A stretch of 64,000 nucleotides of DNA from NCBI RefSeq assembly GCF_029688735.1, contig NZ_JARULD010000001.1, positions 496,001 to 560,000 of the forward strand, given 5' to 3'. Made by a program: the position numbers and the translations under genes. This document shows positions 37,786-45,961 of this stretch, in pieces (position 1 is the stretch's first letter; every line of letters begins with the position of its first letter). Under the pieces are notes generated by a model. It saw only the letters and a list, made by a program, of their open reading frames with translations. It was not told the DNA's origin and made no database searches. The DNA is from Qipengyuania flavescens. GTDB lineage: Bacteria; Pseudomonadota; Alphaproteobacteria; Sphingomonadales; Sphingomonadaceae.

Positions 37786-38757
37786 ATGGATATCATTCAG
37801 GTCGTATTGCTAGCTGTCGGGGTGCTCGCCCTGCTGGTCATCGGCTATACGCTGATTGCCGGACCCGATGCTGCCAAGGCCAGCCAGCGGCGCCTGCAGC
37901 AAGTCCGCTACCGGCATTCGGAAAGCACCGACGCCAAGGTGGAGTCGCAGCTCAAGAAGGCGATTGCCTCGCGCCGGCCGAAGCGGCACGCGGCCGCCGG
38001 CTCGACTTCGCGCATCGATGCGCTTGCGATCCGGCTCGACCGGACGGGCAAGAACTGGTCGCTGAGCCAGTATGCCTATGTCTCGATCGGCATCGGCCTG
38101 GCGATTGCGACATTGCTGTTCCTGCGCTCCGGATCGCTGCCGCTATCCTTCGGCATCGGCGTGCTCGCCGGCGCGGGCCTCCCGCACTTCTTCGTCGGCC
38201 GGCAGATCAACAAACGTACGGCGCAATTCAATGCGAAGTTTCCGGACGCGATCGAACTGCTCGTGCGCGGTTTGCGCTCGGGTCTTCCGGTAACGGAAAC
38301 GCTGGCAGTCGTATCGCAGGAAGTCCCGGGCCCGGTCGGCCAGGAATTCCGCGGCATCGTGGAGCGCATCAAGATCGGCAAGACCATGGAGGATTCGCTC
38401 CAGGACACCGCCGACCGCCTCGGCATCCCCGAGTTCAATTTCTTCTGCATCACGCTGGCGATCCAGCGCGAAACCGGCGGCAACCTCGCAGAGACGCTGT
38501 CGAACCTTTCCGACGTGCTGCGCAAGCGTTCGCAGATGAAGCTGAAGATCAAGGCGATGAGTTCGGAATCGAAAGCGTCGGCCTACATCGTCGGCTCGCT
38601 GCCCTTCATCGTCTTCTGCCTCGTCTACTGGATGAACCCCGAATATCTCTCCGGGTTCTTCACCGACGATCGCCTCATCGTCGCCGGCCTCGCCGGTCTC
38701 ACATGGATGAGCATCGGCGGCTTCATCATGGCCAAGATGGTCAACTTCAAAATCTGA
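37786..38757 (+). CDS. tadB: Tad inner-membrane protein TadB
   Basis: A 323-residue polytopic protein with the GspF/T2SSF domain (about 165-290, FPDAIELLVRGLRSGLPVTETLAVVSQEVPGPVG). It forms the inner-membrane platform together with TadC and normally works with the motor ATPase CpaF/TadA. Its N-terminal membrane helix starts directly at MDIIQVVLLAVGVLALLVIGY. A GGGACGGAG sequence lies ahead of the ATG. tadC follows 19 bp later. Confidence 0.93.
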   Translation: MDIIQVVLLAVGVLALLVIGYTLIAGPDAAKASQRRLQQVRYRHSESTDAKVESQLKKAIASRRPKRHAAAGSTSRIDALAIRLDRTGKNWSLSQYAYVSIGIGLAIATLLFLRSGSLPLSFGIGVLAGAGLPHFFVGRQINKRTAQFNAKFPDAIELLVRGLRSGLPVTETLAVVSQEVPGPVGQEFRGIVERIKIGKTMEDSLQDTADRLGIPEFNFFCITLAIQRETGGNLAETLSNLSDVLRKRSQMKLKIKAMSSESKASAYIVGSLPFIVFCLVYWMNPEYLSGFFTDDRLIVAGLAGLTWMSIGGFIMAKMVNFKI

Positions 38758-38776
38758 GCAGGGAAGAGACAGACCC

Positions 38777-39778
38777 ATGGACCCCTCCACCGGCCCAACG
38801 CTTCTCGGTGTCGACGTCATGTTCGTCGGCTCGATCCTCGCCGGGATCGCAGCGCTCGCAGTATTGTTCGCAATCTACACGGCGGTCACGATCCGGGACC
38901 CGATGGCGAAGCGCGTCAAGGCGCTCGAGGGGCGTCGCGAGGAGCTGAAAAGCGGCCTCGTGACGTCGAGCGCGAAAAAGCGCCAGAGCCTGGTGCGCAA
39001 GACCGACACGACCGAGAAGATCAAGGACACGCTCGGCAGCATGAAGGTGCTGCAGCAGAGCCAGGTAGAAGCTGTTCAGCAGAAGCTGGCCCATGCGGGC
39101 TTCCGCAACAAAGAGCTGGCGGTGTACATCATCGCCGCGCGCATGATCCTGCCGGTCCTTCTCGGCGGGGCCGCCTTCACCTGCATCTTCCTGCTCGACA
39201 TGTTTCCCGACTGGGGCGCGATCAAGCGTAACGGCGCCCTCGCGGCATCCGTCTTCGCGGGATACAAGGGGCCGGAACTCTATATCGGCAACATCGCCAA
39301 GAAGCGCTCCGATGCCATCCGCAAGGGTCTGCCCGACGCACTCGACCTGCTGGTCATCTGCGCGGAAGCCGGTCTCACGGTCGATGCCGCCTTCAACCGC
39401 GTCGCCAGGGAATTGGGTCGCGCCTATCCGGAACTGGGGGACGAATTCACCCTGACCGCGATCGAGCTGTCCTTCCTGAACGAACGCCGCCAAGCCTTCA
39501 ACAATCTCGCCTATCGCGTCGATCTCGATGCGGTGAAGGGCGTGGTCACGACCATGGTTCAGACCGAGAAATACGGTACGCCGCTGGCTTCGGCATTGCG
39601 AGTGCTCTCCGCCGAATTCCGCAACGAGCGAATGATGCGGGCCGAGGAAAAGGCCGCGCGCCTCCCGGCGATCATGACCGTGCCGCTGATCCTGTTTATC
39701 CTGCCGGTGCTGTTCATCGTCATCCTGGGCCCTGCGGCCTGTTCGATCGGCGACGCGTTCAGCGGCGGGATCGGATAG
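38777..39778 (+). CDS. tadC: Tad inner-membrane protein TadC
   Basis: A 333-residue partner of TadB with the second GspF-type domain: LPDALDLLVICAEAGLTVDAAFNRVAREL (about 180-208). Membrane spans lie near residues 15-37, 115-160 and the C-terminus (IMTVPLILFILPVLFIVILGPAAC). It ends the pilus gene set here. tadD, tadE, tadF and tadG are not found downstream, where marR is convergent, with a shared hairpin between. Confidence 0.93.
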   Translation: MDPSTGPTLLGVDVMFVGSILAGIAALAVLFAIYTAVTIRDPMAKRVKALEGRREELKSGLVTSSAKKRQSLVRKTDTTEKIKDTLGSMKVLQQSQVEAVQQKLAHAGFRNKELAVYIIAARMILPVLLGGAAFTCIFLLDMFPDWGAIKRNGALAASVFAGYKGPELYIGNIAKKRSDAIRKGLPDALDLLVICAEAGLTVDAAFNRVARELGRAYPELGDEFTLTAIELSFLNERRQAFNNLAYRVDLDAVKGVVTTMVQTEKYGTPLASALRVLSAEFRNERMMRAEEKAARLPAIMTVPLILFILPVLFIVILGPAACSIGDAFSGGIG

Positions 39779-39805
39779 CCCGAACCACCAGATCTGGGAC
39801 TAAGC

Positions 39806-39838
39806 GAAAGCCTGGCCGGCTCAGTCGGCCAGGCTTTC
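39806..39838. terminator. Bidirectional hairpin between tadC and marR
   Basis: A perfect 13-bp stem, GAAAGCCTGGCCG (39806-39818) with CGGCCAGGCTTTC (39826-39838), and a 7-base loop. One arm encodes the last codons of marR, whose stop is at 39821-39823. No long T-run exists on either side, but AAAG/CTTT ends the stem. Confidence 0.75.
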
Positions 39839-40291
39839 CGCGTCGAAGTCCCCGGCATTGTCGCGCACGCGGGCGAGCATGTCGCGCAGCGCCTCGCGCT
39901 CGTCGGGGCTCAGCACGTCGAACAGCTCCTCCTCGATCTTGCGCGCCAGCGGCATGATGCCGGCATGAACCGCCCTGCCCTCGGCCGTCAGCTCCAGCAT
40001 GTGCGAGCGGCCGTCCTTCGCATTGGGCGAGCGCTGCACGAGGCCGCGGTCCTCCAGCCGCTTGCAAGCCCGGTTGACCGGCACCTTGTCCATCAGGGTG
40101 AGCTGCGAGAGATCCCGCTGCGTCAGCGCGCCGCCATCGCCCAGCACCGCCATGATCCGCCACTCGGTCGTCTTGAGCGCGAACCGCTTGCGATACTGCT
40201 CCGCAATCCTGGTCGAGACGGCATTCGAGGCGATCGAGAGCTGGTAGGGCAGGAAGTCGGCAAGGCGCGGGGCGAGTTGATGCTTCGGCAT
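39821..40291 (-). CDS. MarR-family transcriptional regulator
   Basis: A 156-residue dimeric winged-helix repressor. The DNA-binding part reads LKTTEWRIMAVLGDGGALTQRDLSQLTLMDKVPVNRACKRLEDRGLVQRSPNAKDGRSHMLELTAEGR (about 40-108), including the wing with its DGR turn. I chose the ATG at 40291; an upstream one at 40321 adds ten residues. It lies 67 bp downstream of the enoyl-CoA hydratase gene in the same direction, so it may control that gene, whose promoter region has a perfect dyad (41260-41286). Confidence 0.9.
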   Translation of the reverse strand: MPKHQLAPRLADFLPYQLSIASNAVSTRIAEQYRKRFALKTTEWRIMAVLGDGGALTQRDLSQLTLMDKVPVNRACKRLEDRGLVQRSPNAKDGRSHMLELTAEGRAVHAGIMPLARKIEEELFDVLSPDEREALRDMLARVRDNAGDFDAESLAD

Positions 40292-40358
40292 ACCGCCATC
40301 CTTACCCCCCAGCGCAGTCAAGGCAACCCGGTTGCGCGGGTGACTATCACGCCTGCAA

Positions 40359-41228
40359 CTACTTGTACTCCGGCTCGTCCCACCACGGGTAGAAGTCCGG
40401 CATGTCGCCGCTTACCGTGTCTGGATACTCGGGCGCGCGCTTCTCGAGGAAGCTGGCGATTCCCTCCTTCGCGTCGTTGCTGCGGCTGAGGCGATAGATC
40501 GCGCGGCTGTCCACCCGGTGCGCGTCCATCGGGTGCCCCCCCGCGCCATTGTGCCACAGCATTGCGCGCGTCATCGCGACCGACACGGCAGAGGTGTTGT
40601 CCGCAATCTCCCGCGCGATACCGACGGCTGCATCCATCAGGTCGCCCTGCGGATGGACCGAGCGCACCAGCCCGCGCTCCAGCGCCTCGCCCGCATCGAT
40701 CAGCCGGCCGGTCATGCACCATTCCAGCGAGGTCTGCATGCCGACCAGCCGCGGCAGGAACCAGCTGCTCGCCGCTTCGGGCACGATCCCGCGTCGCGCG
40801 AAGACGAAGCCGAAGCGCGCATTGTCGCTGCACAGGCGGATGTCGAACGGCAGTTGCATCGTCACGCCGACGCCGACCGCAACGCCGTTGCAGGCGCCGA
40901 TCAGCGGTTTCTTCGACTGGAAGAGCCGCAGCGTCAGCCGCCCGCCCCCGTCGCGCACGCGCTCGTCGGAGAGGTCCTCCACCGGGTTCGGATCGGAGAA
41001 CACGTGCCCCCCGCCCTCCGGCGTCAGGTCCGCGCCAGCGCAAAAGGCGCGATCGCCATGCCCCGTCACGATCACCGCCCGCACGCTGTCGTCCGCATCG
41101 GTCGTGTCGAGCGCATCGATGAACTCGTCCATCATCGTGCGGGTGAAGGCGTTCATCTTCTCCGGACGGTGGAGCGTGACGGTGGCGATGCCATCGGCGA
41201 TATCGAGCTTGATCTGCGTGTAGGACAT
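40359..41228 (-). CDS. Enoyl-CoA hydratase/isomerase family protein
   Basis: A 289-residue crotonase-fold enzyme. Oxyanion-hole segments are AFCAGADLTPEG (about residue 62) and GACNGVAVGVGVTMQLPFDIRL (about 105-126). The active-site glutamate region is RRGIVPEAASSWFLPRLVG. This matches acyl-CoA hydratases with a Glu at the second acidic position, so hydration of an enoyl-CoA is likely; chain specificity is unknown. Start ATG 41228 (MSYTQIKLDI), as a longer leader is unlike the family. The gene is followed by marR in an apparent operon. Confidence 0.88.
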   Translation of the reverse strand: MSYTQIKLDIADGIATVTLHRPEKMNAFTRTMMDEFIDALDTTDADDSVRAVIVTGHGDRAFCAGADLTPEGGGHVFSDPNPVEDLSDERVRDGGGRLTLRLFQSKKPLIGACNGVAVGVGVTMQLPFDIRLCSDNARFGFVFARRGIVPEAASSWFLPRLVGMQTSLEWCMTGRLIDAGEALERGLVRSVHPQGDLMDAAVGIAREIADNTSAVSVAMTRAMLWHNGAGGHPMDAHRVDSRAIYRLSRSNDAKEGIASFLEKRAPEYPDTVSGDMPDFYPWWDEPEYK

Positions 41229-41259
41229 ATGTTGGCTTTCTCTCCTCTCAGTACCCCCA

Positions 41260-41286
41260 CATGGACCGCATGTTACACGGTCCATG
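41260..41286. promoter_or_regulatory. Perfect 9-bp dyad, candidate operator of the hydratase-marR operon
   Basis: CATGGACCG (41260-41268) is mirrored by CGGTCCATG (41278-41286) around a 9-base spacer. It lies 32-58 bp upstream of the hydratase start, where a promoter is expected. An operator for the MarR-family regulator encoded in the same operon is the simplest reading. Confidence 0.55.
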
Positions 41287-41431
41287 CAAGAAAAACCTGC
41301 CACCGGCGTGCAACCGCGAAGCTCTCGTTCTACGGCGCGGGATAGGCGCGGGCGTCATCTGCGCGACGATAGGCACTGCATGCCGGGTAGGAAATCCCCG
41401 ATCCCCCAGCGCGGACAAAACTCGGAACGAT

Positions 41432-41448
41432 ATACCCCCCGGGGGTGT
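41432..41448. promoter_or_regulatory. CsoR-like copper operator upstream of the DUF305 gene
   Basis: ATACCCCCCGGGGGTGT is a near-perfect palindrome of the ACCC...GGGT type bound by CsoR/RcnR-class repressors. It ends 23 bp before the DUF305 start. It resembles the second site at 42380-42396. Confidence 0.65.
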
Positions 41449-41470
41449 AGAGTGAGAGAAAGGGGACCCT

Positions 41471-42091
41471 ATGACAAGCCACGAAAACCGCTCGAACAGC
41501 GCTTCCCATTCCGGAAAATGGACCACGTTCTTCGCCATGATCGCAACCTCGATCGTGACCATGTTCGTGTTGAAATATTCCAACGTTTACGAGCCTGACC
41601 ATATCTTTTTCAGCCAGACGCGCATGTGGATGGCGCTGATGATGGGCATGGCGATGATCGTCATCATGCTCGGCTTCATGTGGGGCATGTACAAGACCTT
41701 CGCGACCAAGATGATCGTCATGGTCGCGGCCATTGCAGGATTCTTCCTGTTCCTGTTCCTGGCGCGCAGTCAGGAAACCGTGGACGATGTTTCATGGGCG
41801 AAGGCGATGATCCCGCATCATTCCATTGCCGTGCTCACCAGCCGACGCGCCGAAATTTCCGATCCGCGCATGCGCAAGCTCGCCGACGCGATCATCGAGG
41901 CGCAGGTGAAGGAAATCGCCGAGATGAAGCTCATCCTCGAAGATATCGAGGTGAACGGCGAAATGGGCGATGGAACGCCGCTCCCGCCGCGCACAGCAGA
42001 GCTGACCCCGGAACTGCTCGAACAAGCGAAGGAAGCGGTGGAACGTGAAATCACGCCCGAATTGCGCGAAGAGGTCGAATTGGGAACGTAG
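41471..42091 (+). CDS. DUF305 membrane protein of a copper-resistance island
   Basis: A 206-residue protein. Three hydrophobic spans (about 19-35, 53-73 and 78-96, the middle one rich in methionines as MWMALMMGMAMIVIMLGFMWGM) are followed by a DUF305 domain with the conserved AKAMIPHHSIAV histidine pair (about residue 117) and a helical C-terminus. DUF305 proteins cluster with copper-tolerance genes, and the His/Met wealth suggests metal handling at the membrane. AAAGGGGA precedes the ATG and a CsoR-like box lies 23 bp upstream. Convergent with csoR, 3 bp apart. Confidence 0.85.
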   Translation: MTSHENRSNSASHSGKWTTFFAMIATSIVTMFVLKYSNVYEPDHIFFSQTRMWMALMMGMAMIVIMLGFMWGMYKTFATKMIVMVAAIAGFFLFLFLARSQETVDDVSWAKAMIPHHSIAVLTSRRAEISDPRMRKLADAIIEAQVKEIAEMKLILEDIEVNGEMGDGTPLPPRTAELTPELLEQAKEAVEREITPELREEVELGT

Positions 42092-42094
42092 TTC

Positions 42095-42361
42095 CTAACG
42101 GCGTTTTTCGAACAGTTCGACAAGCTCATTGAACTTGACGCGTTGCTCGGCGGGATCGCCGCTGGCGATCGCCTCGGCAACGCAGCAGGCGGCGTGGTCC
42201 TTGAGCACCTGGCTCTCTACCTTGGCCAGGGCGGATTTGATTGCCTGGATCTGATGGAGAATGTCGATGCAATAACGCTCGTCTGCGACCATCTGCTGAA
42301 CGCCGCGCACTTGCCCTTCGATCCGCTTCAGCCGGTTACCGATCGCCTGTTTGTCACTCAT
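42095..42361 (-). CDS. csoR: CsoR-family copper-sensing repressor
   Basis: An 88-residue all-helical repressor. The copper ligands Cys31, His56 and Cys60 are present with the C-H-C spacing of true CsoR proteins (25 and 4 residues), in ERYCIDILHQ and KDHAACCVAEAI. Copper binding would release DNA and open the adjacent oxidase gene. Related FrmR or RcnR proteins share the fold but use other ligands. It is divergent from the multicopper oxidase gene, with a CsoR-like palindrome in the 66-bp gap. Confidence 0.9.
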   Translation of the reverse strand: MSDKQAIGNRLKRIEGQVRGVQQMVADERYCIDILHQIQAIKSALAKVESQVLKDHAACCVAEAIASGDPAEQRVKFNELVELFEKRR

Positions 42362-42379
42362 GACCCTATTCGCCCTTGA

Positions 42380-42396
42380 ATACCCTATGGGGGTAT
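42380..42396. promoter_or_regulatory. CsoR-like copper operator between csoR and the multicopper oxidase
   Basis: ATACCCTATGGGGGTAT has ATACCC/GGGTAT arms around TATGG. It matches the ACCC-NNNN-GGGT pattern of CsoR operators and stands between two divergent genes, where it could control both. Confidence 0.7.
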
Positions 42397-42427
42397 CTTA
42401 GACCGGCTGGCAGGAGATACAAGCCGA

Positions 42428-44236
42428 GTGACCACATTGCAGACCGACCGCCGCAAATTCATGCTCGGCTCGACCGGCCTTCTGGCAACCGGCCTTGCCG
42501 TGCCCGCATGGGCGAGGGGCGAGAGCCTGTCCCACGCGCGGCAGGGGTTCGGCGAGGTTTCGGGCGAGCGTATCGCGCTGTCGGTAGATCGTCACCATTT
42601 CGGCGTCGGCGGGCGCAAGGGCCATGCCATTGCGGTCAACGGCACCGTACCCGGCCCTTTGGTCCGGCTGCGCGAAGGCCAGAACGTCCGCCTCGACGTT
42701 ACCAACAATCTGGTCGAAGATACCTCTATCCACTGGCACGGGCTGCTGCTGCCCTTCCAGTTCGACGGCGTTCCGGGCGTGAGCTTTCCCGGCATCAAGC
42801 CCGGCGAGACGTTCACCTACGAATTCCCGATCCGGCAGAGCGGCACCTATTGGTGGCACAGCCACTCCGGCCTGCAGGAGCAGGAAGGCCACTACGGCCC
42901 CATCGTGATCGAGAGCGCCGAGCCCGATCCGCGTTACGACCGCGACTATGTCGTTCTGCTAAGCGAGTTCAGCCCGCGCCACCCGCACGAGATCGCACGC
43001 ATGCTGAAGGTCGGCGAGCACTATTTCAATTACCAGATGCAGACCGCCAGCGAAGGCGACATGCCGCTGGACGAGCGGCTGATGTGGGGCGGGATGCGGA
43101 TGAACCCGCGCGACATTTCGGACGTGACGGGCGCGACCTACACTTTCCTCGTCAACGGGCACGGGCCGATGGACGGGGTGGAGTATCTCTTCGCGTCGGG
43201 CGAGCGGGTGCGGCTGCGGATCATCAACGGCTCCGCCATGACCTTCTTCAACATTCGCATTCCCGGCGTGCCGATGACGGTGATCGCTGCCGACGGCATG
43301 GATGTGGCGCCGGTCGAGGTGGACGAATTCCAGATCGGCGTTGCGGAGACCTACGACGTGATCGTCGCGCCGCCTGACGGTAGCCACGCGCTTGTCGCCG
43401 AGGCGATGGACCGCAGCGGCATGGGGCTGGCCTCGCTCACCTCGCACAGGGGCCACCGCGCCACGCCGCCGCCGCTGCGCGACCCGGTCACGCTGACCAT
43501 GGCCGACATGGGCATGGGTTCGATGGACGGCGCACACGGCGGTGCGATGAACCACGATGCGCCCGGCGGTGGTCATGGCGGGATGGACCATTCGGGCATG
43601 AACCACGGCGGCGACGACGCGAGTCCCGCGACGGATCACGGATCGATGGACCATGGATCGATGGACCACTCGATGCGCGACACCTCGAAACTGCCGCCCG
43701 ACGTGAAGGTCGGCCCCGGGATCGACATGGTCGCGCCCATGCCGATGGACCGGATGGACTTCCCCGGCCTCGGCCTAGAGACAGTCGATCACCGCGTGCT
43801 GCGTTACACCGACCTGAAGGCCGCGCGGCCGAACCCGCATCGCATGCCGACCCGACAGCTGACTATCCACCTGACCGGCAATATGGAACGCTACATGTGG
43901 AGCTTCGACGGCGAGAAATTCTCTGCCGTCACCGACGATCCGATCCGCTTCGCCTATGACGAGCGCGTGCGCGTGAAGCTGGTCAACGACACGATGATGG
44001 CGCACCCGATCCATTTGCACGGCCATTTCTTCGAACTGGTCAATGGCGCAGGGATGATGGACCAGCCGCTGAAGCACACGGTCGTGGTCCAGCCGGGCAG
44101 CACCGCCACCTTCGACGTTACCGCGAACGAACCGGGCGACTGGGCCTTCCATTGCCACCTGCTCTATCACATGCATGCCGGCATGATGCAGACCGTGACG
44201 GTGCGCCCCTTCCCAGCGCCGGAGGACGAGGCATGA
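42428..44236 (+). CDS. copA: Multicopper oxidase, CopA copper-resistance type
   Basis: A 602-residue periplasmic oxidase of Cu(I). It has a twin-arginine signal (DRRKFMLGSTGLLATGLAVPAWA), so it uses the Tat system encoded at 20-22 kb. Type 1-3 copper sites are complete: IHWHG (residues 101-105), YWWHSHS, HPIHLHGHFFEL and HCHLLYHMHAGM. A Met/His-rich insert (about residues 355-418) with several MDHS/MNH units should bind extra Cu(I). The start is GTG 42428. CopB follows with an ATGA overlap. The name CopA here means the oxidase, not the ATPase. Confidence 0.93.
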   Translation: MTTLQTDRRKFMLGSTGLLATGLAVPAWARGESLSHARQGFGEVSGERIALSVDRHHFGVGGRKGHAIAVNGTVPGPLVRLREGQNVRLDVTNNLVEDTSIHWHGLLLPFQFDGVPGVSFPGIKPGETFTYEFPIRQSGTYWWHSHSGLQEQEGHYGPIVIESAEPDPRYDRDYVVLLSEFSPRHPHEIARMLKVGEHYFNYQMQTASEGDMPLDERLMWGGMRMNPRDISDVTGATYTFLVNGHGPMDGVEYLFASGERVRLRIINGSAMTFFNIRIPGVPMTVIAADGMDVAPVEVDEFQIGVAETYDVIVAPPDGSHALVAEAMDRSGMGLASLTSHRGHRATPPPLRDPVTLTMADMGMGSMDGAHGGAMNHDAPGGGHGGMDHSGMNHGGDDASPATDHGSMDHGSMDHSMRDTSKLPPDVKVGPGIDMVAPMPMDRMDFPGLGLETVDHRVLRYTDLKAARPNPHRMPTRQLTIHLTGNMERYMWSFDGEKFSAVTDDPIRFAYDERVRVKLVNDTMMAHPIHLHGHFFELVNGAGMMDQPLKHTVVVQPGSTATFDVTANEPGDWAFHCHLLYHMHAGMMQTVTVRPFPAPEDEA

Positions 44237-45225
44237 GGGCGCACCTTTTCCTCGGCGCAGCGCTGATGCTGGCGGCGGCTCCGCTGGCCGCGCAGGATCA
44301 TTCGGGCCATGCCATGCCGGATCACTCCGCGCATCAGCAGCAGGCGGAGGAGCAGCCGGATGCGCAGGACCATTCGCAGCACCAGCAGTCACCTGCGCCT
44401 TTCGTCCTGCCCGATATGACCGGCGCGCCCCGAATGGACCATTCGACGATGGACCATTCCGCGCATCAGGTCGGCGACCTGCCCGAGGGGCCGCCTCCGC
44501 CCAAAGCCTTCGAGGGTCCGCAGCACGCGGCGGATGCGATCTACGGCCCCGCCGTGATGGCCGAGGCCCGCGCAACCAATCATGCGACTCATGGCGATAT
44601 GAAGACAGGCACGCTGATGGCCGAGCGGCTCGAAGCGCGCATCGGCGAGGGCGAGGACGGCTATCTGTGGGATCTGCAGGGCTGGTACGGCGGCGACATC
44701 GACAAACTCGTGATCAAGTCCGAAGGCGAAGGCGAATTCGGCGGGGCAGTCGAGGATGCCGAGGTCCAGGCGCTCTGGGGCCATGCCATCGGCCCGTTCT
44801 TCGACCTTCAGGCGGGTGTGCGGCTGGACATCGAACCGGAAACGCGCAGTCACCTCGTGCTCGGCGTGCAGGGCTTGGCGCCCTACATGTGGCACGTCGA
44901 TGCCGCATCCTTCCTCTCCGACCGCGGCGACCTGACCGCGCGGATCGAGGGCGAATACGACCAGAAGCTCACCCAGCGCCTGATCCTCCAGCCGCGCGCC
45001 GAACTGGAGTTGGCAGCTCAGGACATTCCCGAGCGCGAGATCGGCGCGGGCCTGACCAAGTTCGAGACCGGCCTGCGCCTACGCTACGAAATCGCCCGCG
45101 AATTCGCGCCCTATGTCGGGGTAGGCTATGAAACCAAGCTCGGCGAGACGCGCTCCATAGCAAAGGCCGCCGGGGACGACCCCGACGGCCTCAAGCTGTT
45201 GCTCGGTCTGCGCGCCTGGTTCTGA
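44233..45225 (+). CDS. copB: Copper-resistance outer-membrane protein CopB
   Basis: A 330-residue protein with a signal peptide ending LAAQ. A His/Met-rich leader follows (HSGHAMPDHSAHQQQ, DHSTMDHSAH) that can bind copper. The C-terminal CopB domain (about 110-330) is a beta-barrel with DLQGWYGGDIDKLVIKSEGE and a terminal Phe (GLRAWF), as in outer-membrane proteins. CopB works with CopA in copper export or sequestration. Start ATG 44233 overlaps the oxidase stop. Confidence 0.92.
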   Translation: MRAHLFLGAALMLAAAPLAAQDHSGHAMPDHSAHQQQAEEQPDAQDHSQHQQSPAPFVLPDMTGAPRMDHSTMDHSAHQVGDLPEGPPPPKAFEGPQHAADAIYGPAVMAEARATNHATHGDMKTGTLMAERLEARIGEGEDGYLWDLQGWYGGDIDKLVIKSEGEGEFGGAVEDAEVQALWGHAIGPFFDLQAGVRLDIEPETRSHLVLGVQGLAPYMWHVDAASFLSDRGDLTARIEGEYDQKLTQRLILQPRAELELAAQDIPEREIGAGLTKFETGLRLRYEIAREFAPYVGVGYETKLGETRSIAKAAGDDPDGLKLLLGLRAWF

Positions 45226-45296
45226 CGCATAGCGCCAATTCTCCTCGGAACGGCCCTGCCTGCCGCCGGTTCGGACCACAACCAAGGAGAAAATCG

Positions 45297-45896
45297 ATGA
45301 AAATTCTCGTTGCCGGTTCGACCGGCAATACCGGCACCCGTCTCGTCAAGGAACTGTGCGAACGCGGGCATGACGTCATCGCGCTCGTGCGCGCCTCGTC
45401 CGATACGGGCGCACTTCCCGATACCGTCACATTGCGGCAGGGCGATCTTACCGCTCTGGACGACGATGTCGCACAGGGCTGCGAAGTCGTGATCTTCGCC
45501 GCCGGTTCGGGCGGCGATACCAGCGCCGAGATGACCGACAAGGTCGACCGCGACGGTGCGAACCGGCTGATCGACATCGCCCAAGCCAGCGATGTCCGCC
45601 GTTTCGTCATGCTGAGTTCGGTCGGCGCCGACGATCCGGACCCCGAAAGCGAACTTGCCCACTACCTCGAGGCCAAGCACGCTGCCGACGAGCATTTGAA
45701 GCAGAGCAGCCTCGAATACGCCATTCTTCGACCCGTCTCGCTCACCGACGATGGCCCGACGGGTTCGGTCCGGCTGGGCGACGACGTCGATCCCAGCGGC
45801 AAGGCCGCACGCGGCGATGTCGCGAAACTGCTTGCCGACGCAGCCGAGCAGGACGAATGGGCAGGCTCGATCCAACTGATGGAAACCGCATACTGA
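45297..45896 (+). CDS. NAD(P)-binding atypical SDR protein
   Basis: A 199-residue Rossmann protein of the NmrA/SDR-a5 group. The dinucleotide motif is ILVAGSTGNTGTRLV, a later strand is RRFVMLSSVGAD, and YLEAKHAADEHLKQSSLEYAILRP contains the Lys of the group. Such proteins sense or use NAD(P)H; no substrate is evident. AAGGAGA stands ahead of the ATG. Downstream is a 13-bp stem hairpin before the convergent SDR gene. Confidence 0.85.
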   Translation: MKILVAGSTGNTGTRLVKELCERGHDVIALVRASSDTGALPDTVTLRQGDLTALDDDVAQGCEVVIFAAGSGGDTSAEMTDKVDRDGANRLIDIAQASDVRRFVMLSSVGADDPDPESELAHYLEAKHAADEHLKQSSLEYAILRPVSLTDDGPTGSVRLGDDVDPSGKAARGDVAKLLADAAEQDEWAGSIQLMETAY

Positions 45897-45905
45897 AACG
45901 GAAAA

Positions 45906-45936
45906 CGCCGCCGGTTCGGGACGCGAACCGGCGGCG
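45906..45936. terminator. Hairpin between two convergent genes
   Basis: A perfect 13-bp stem, CGCCGCCGGTTCG (45906-45918) with CGAACCGGCGGCG (45924-45936), around a 5-base loop. No T-run follows on the plus strand, but GGAAAA precedes it, giving TTTTCC for the minus-strand transcript, so it better suits the gene at 45962. Confidence 0.7.
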
Positions 45937-45961
45937 AATATCCTTACCTGCGAAATGACGC

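Noticed and set aside
42107..42130. Second copy of the 718-790 palindrome arm
   Set aside because: The similarity (TTCGACAAGCTCA) lies within the csoR coding end, is short and has no inverted partner.
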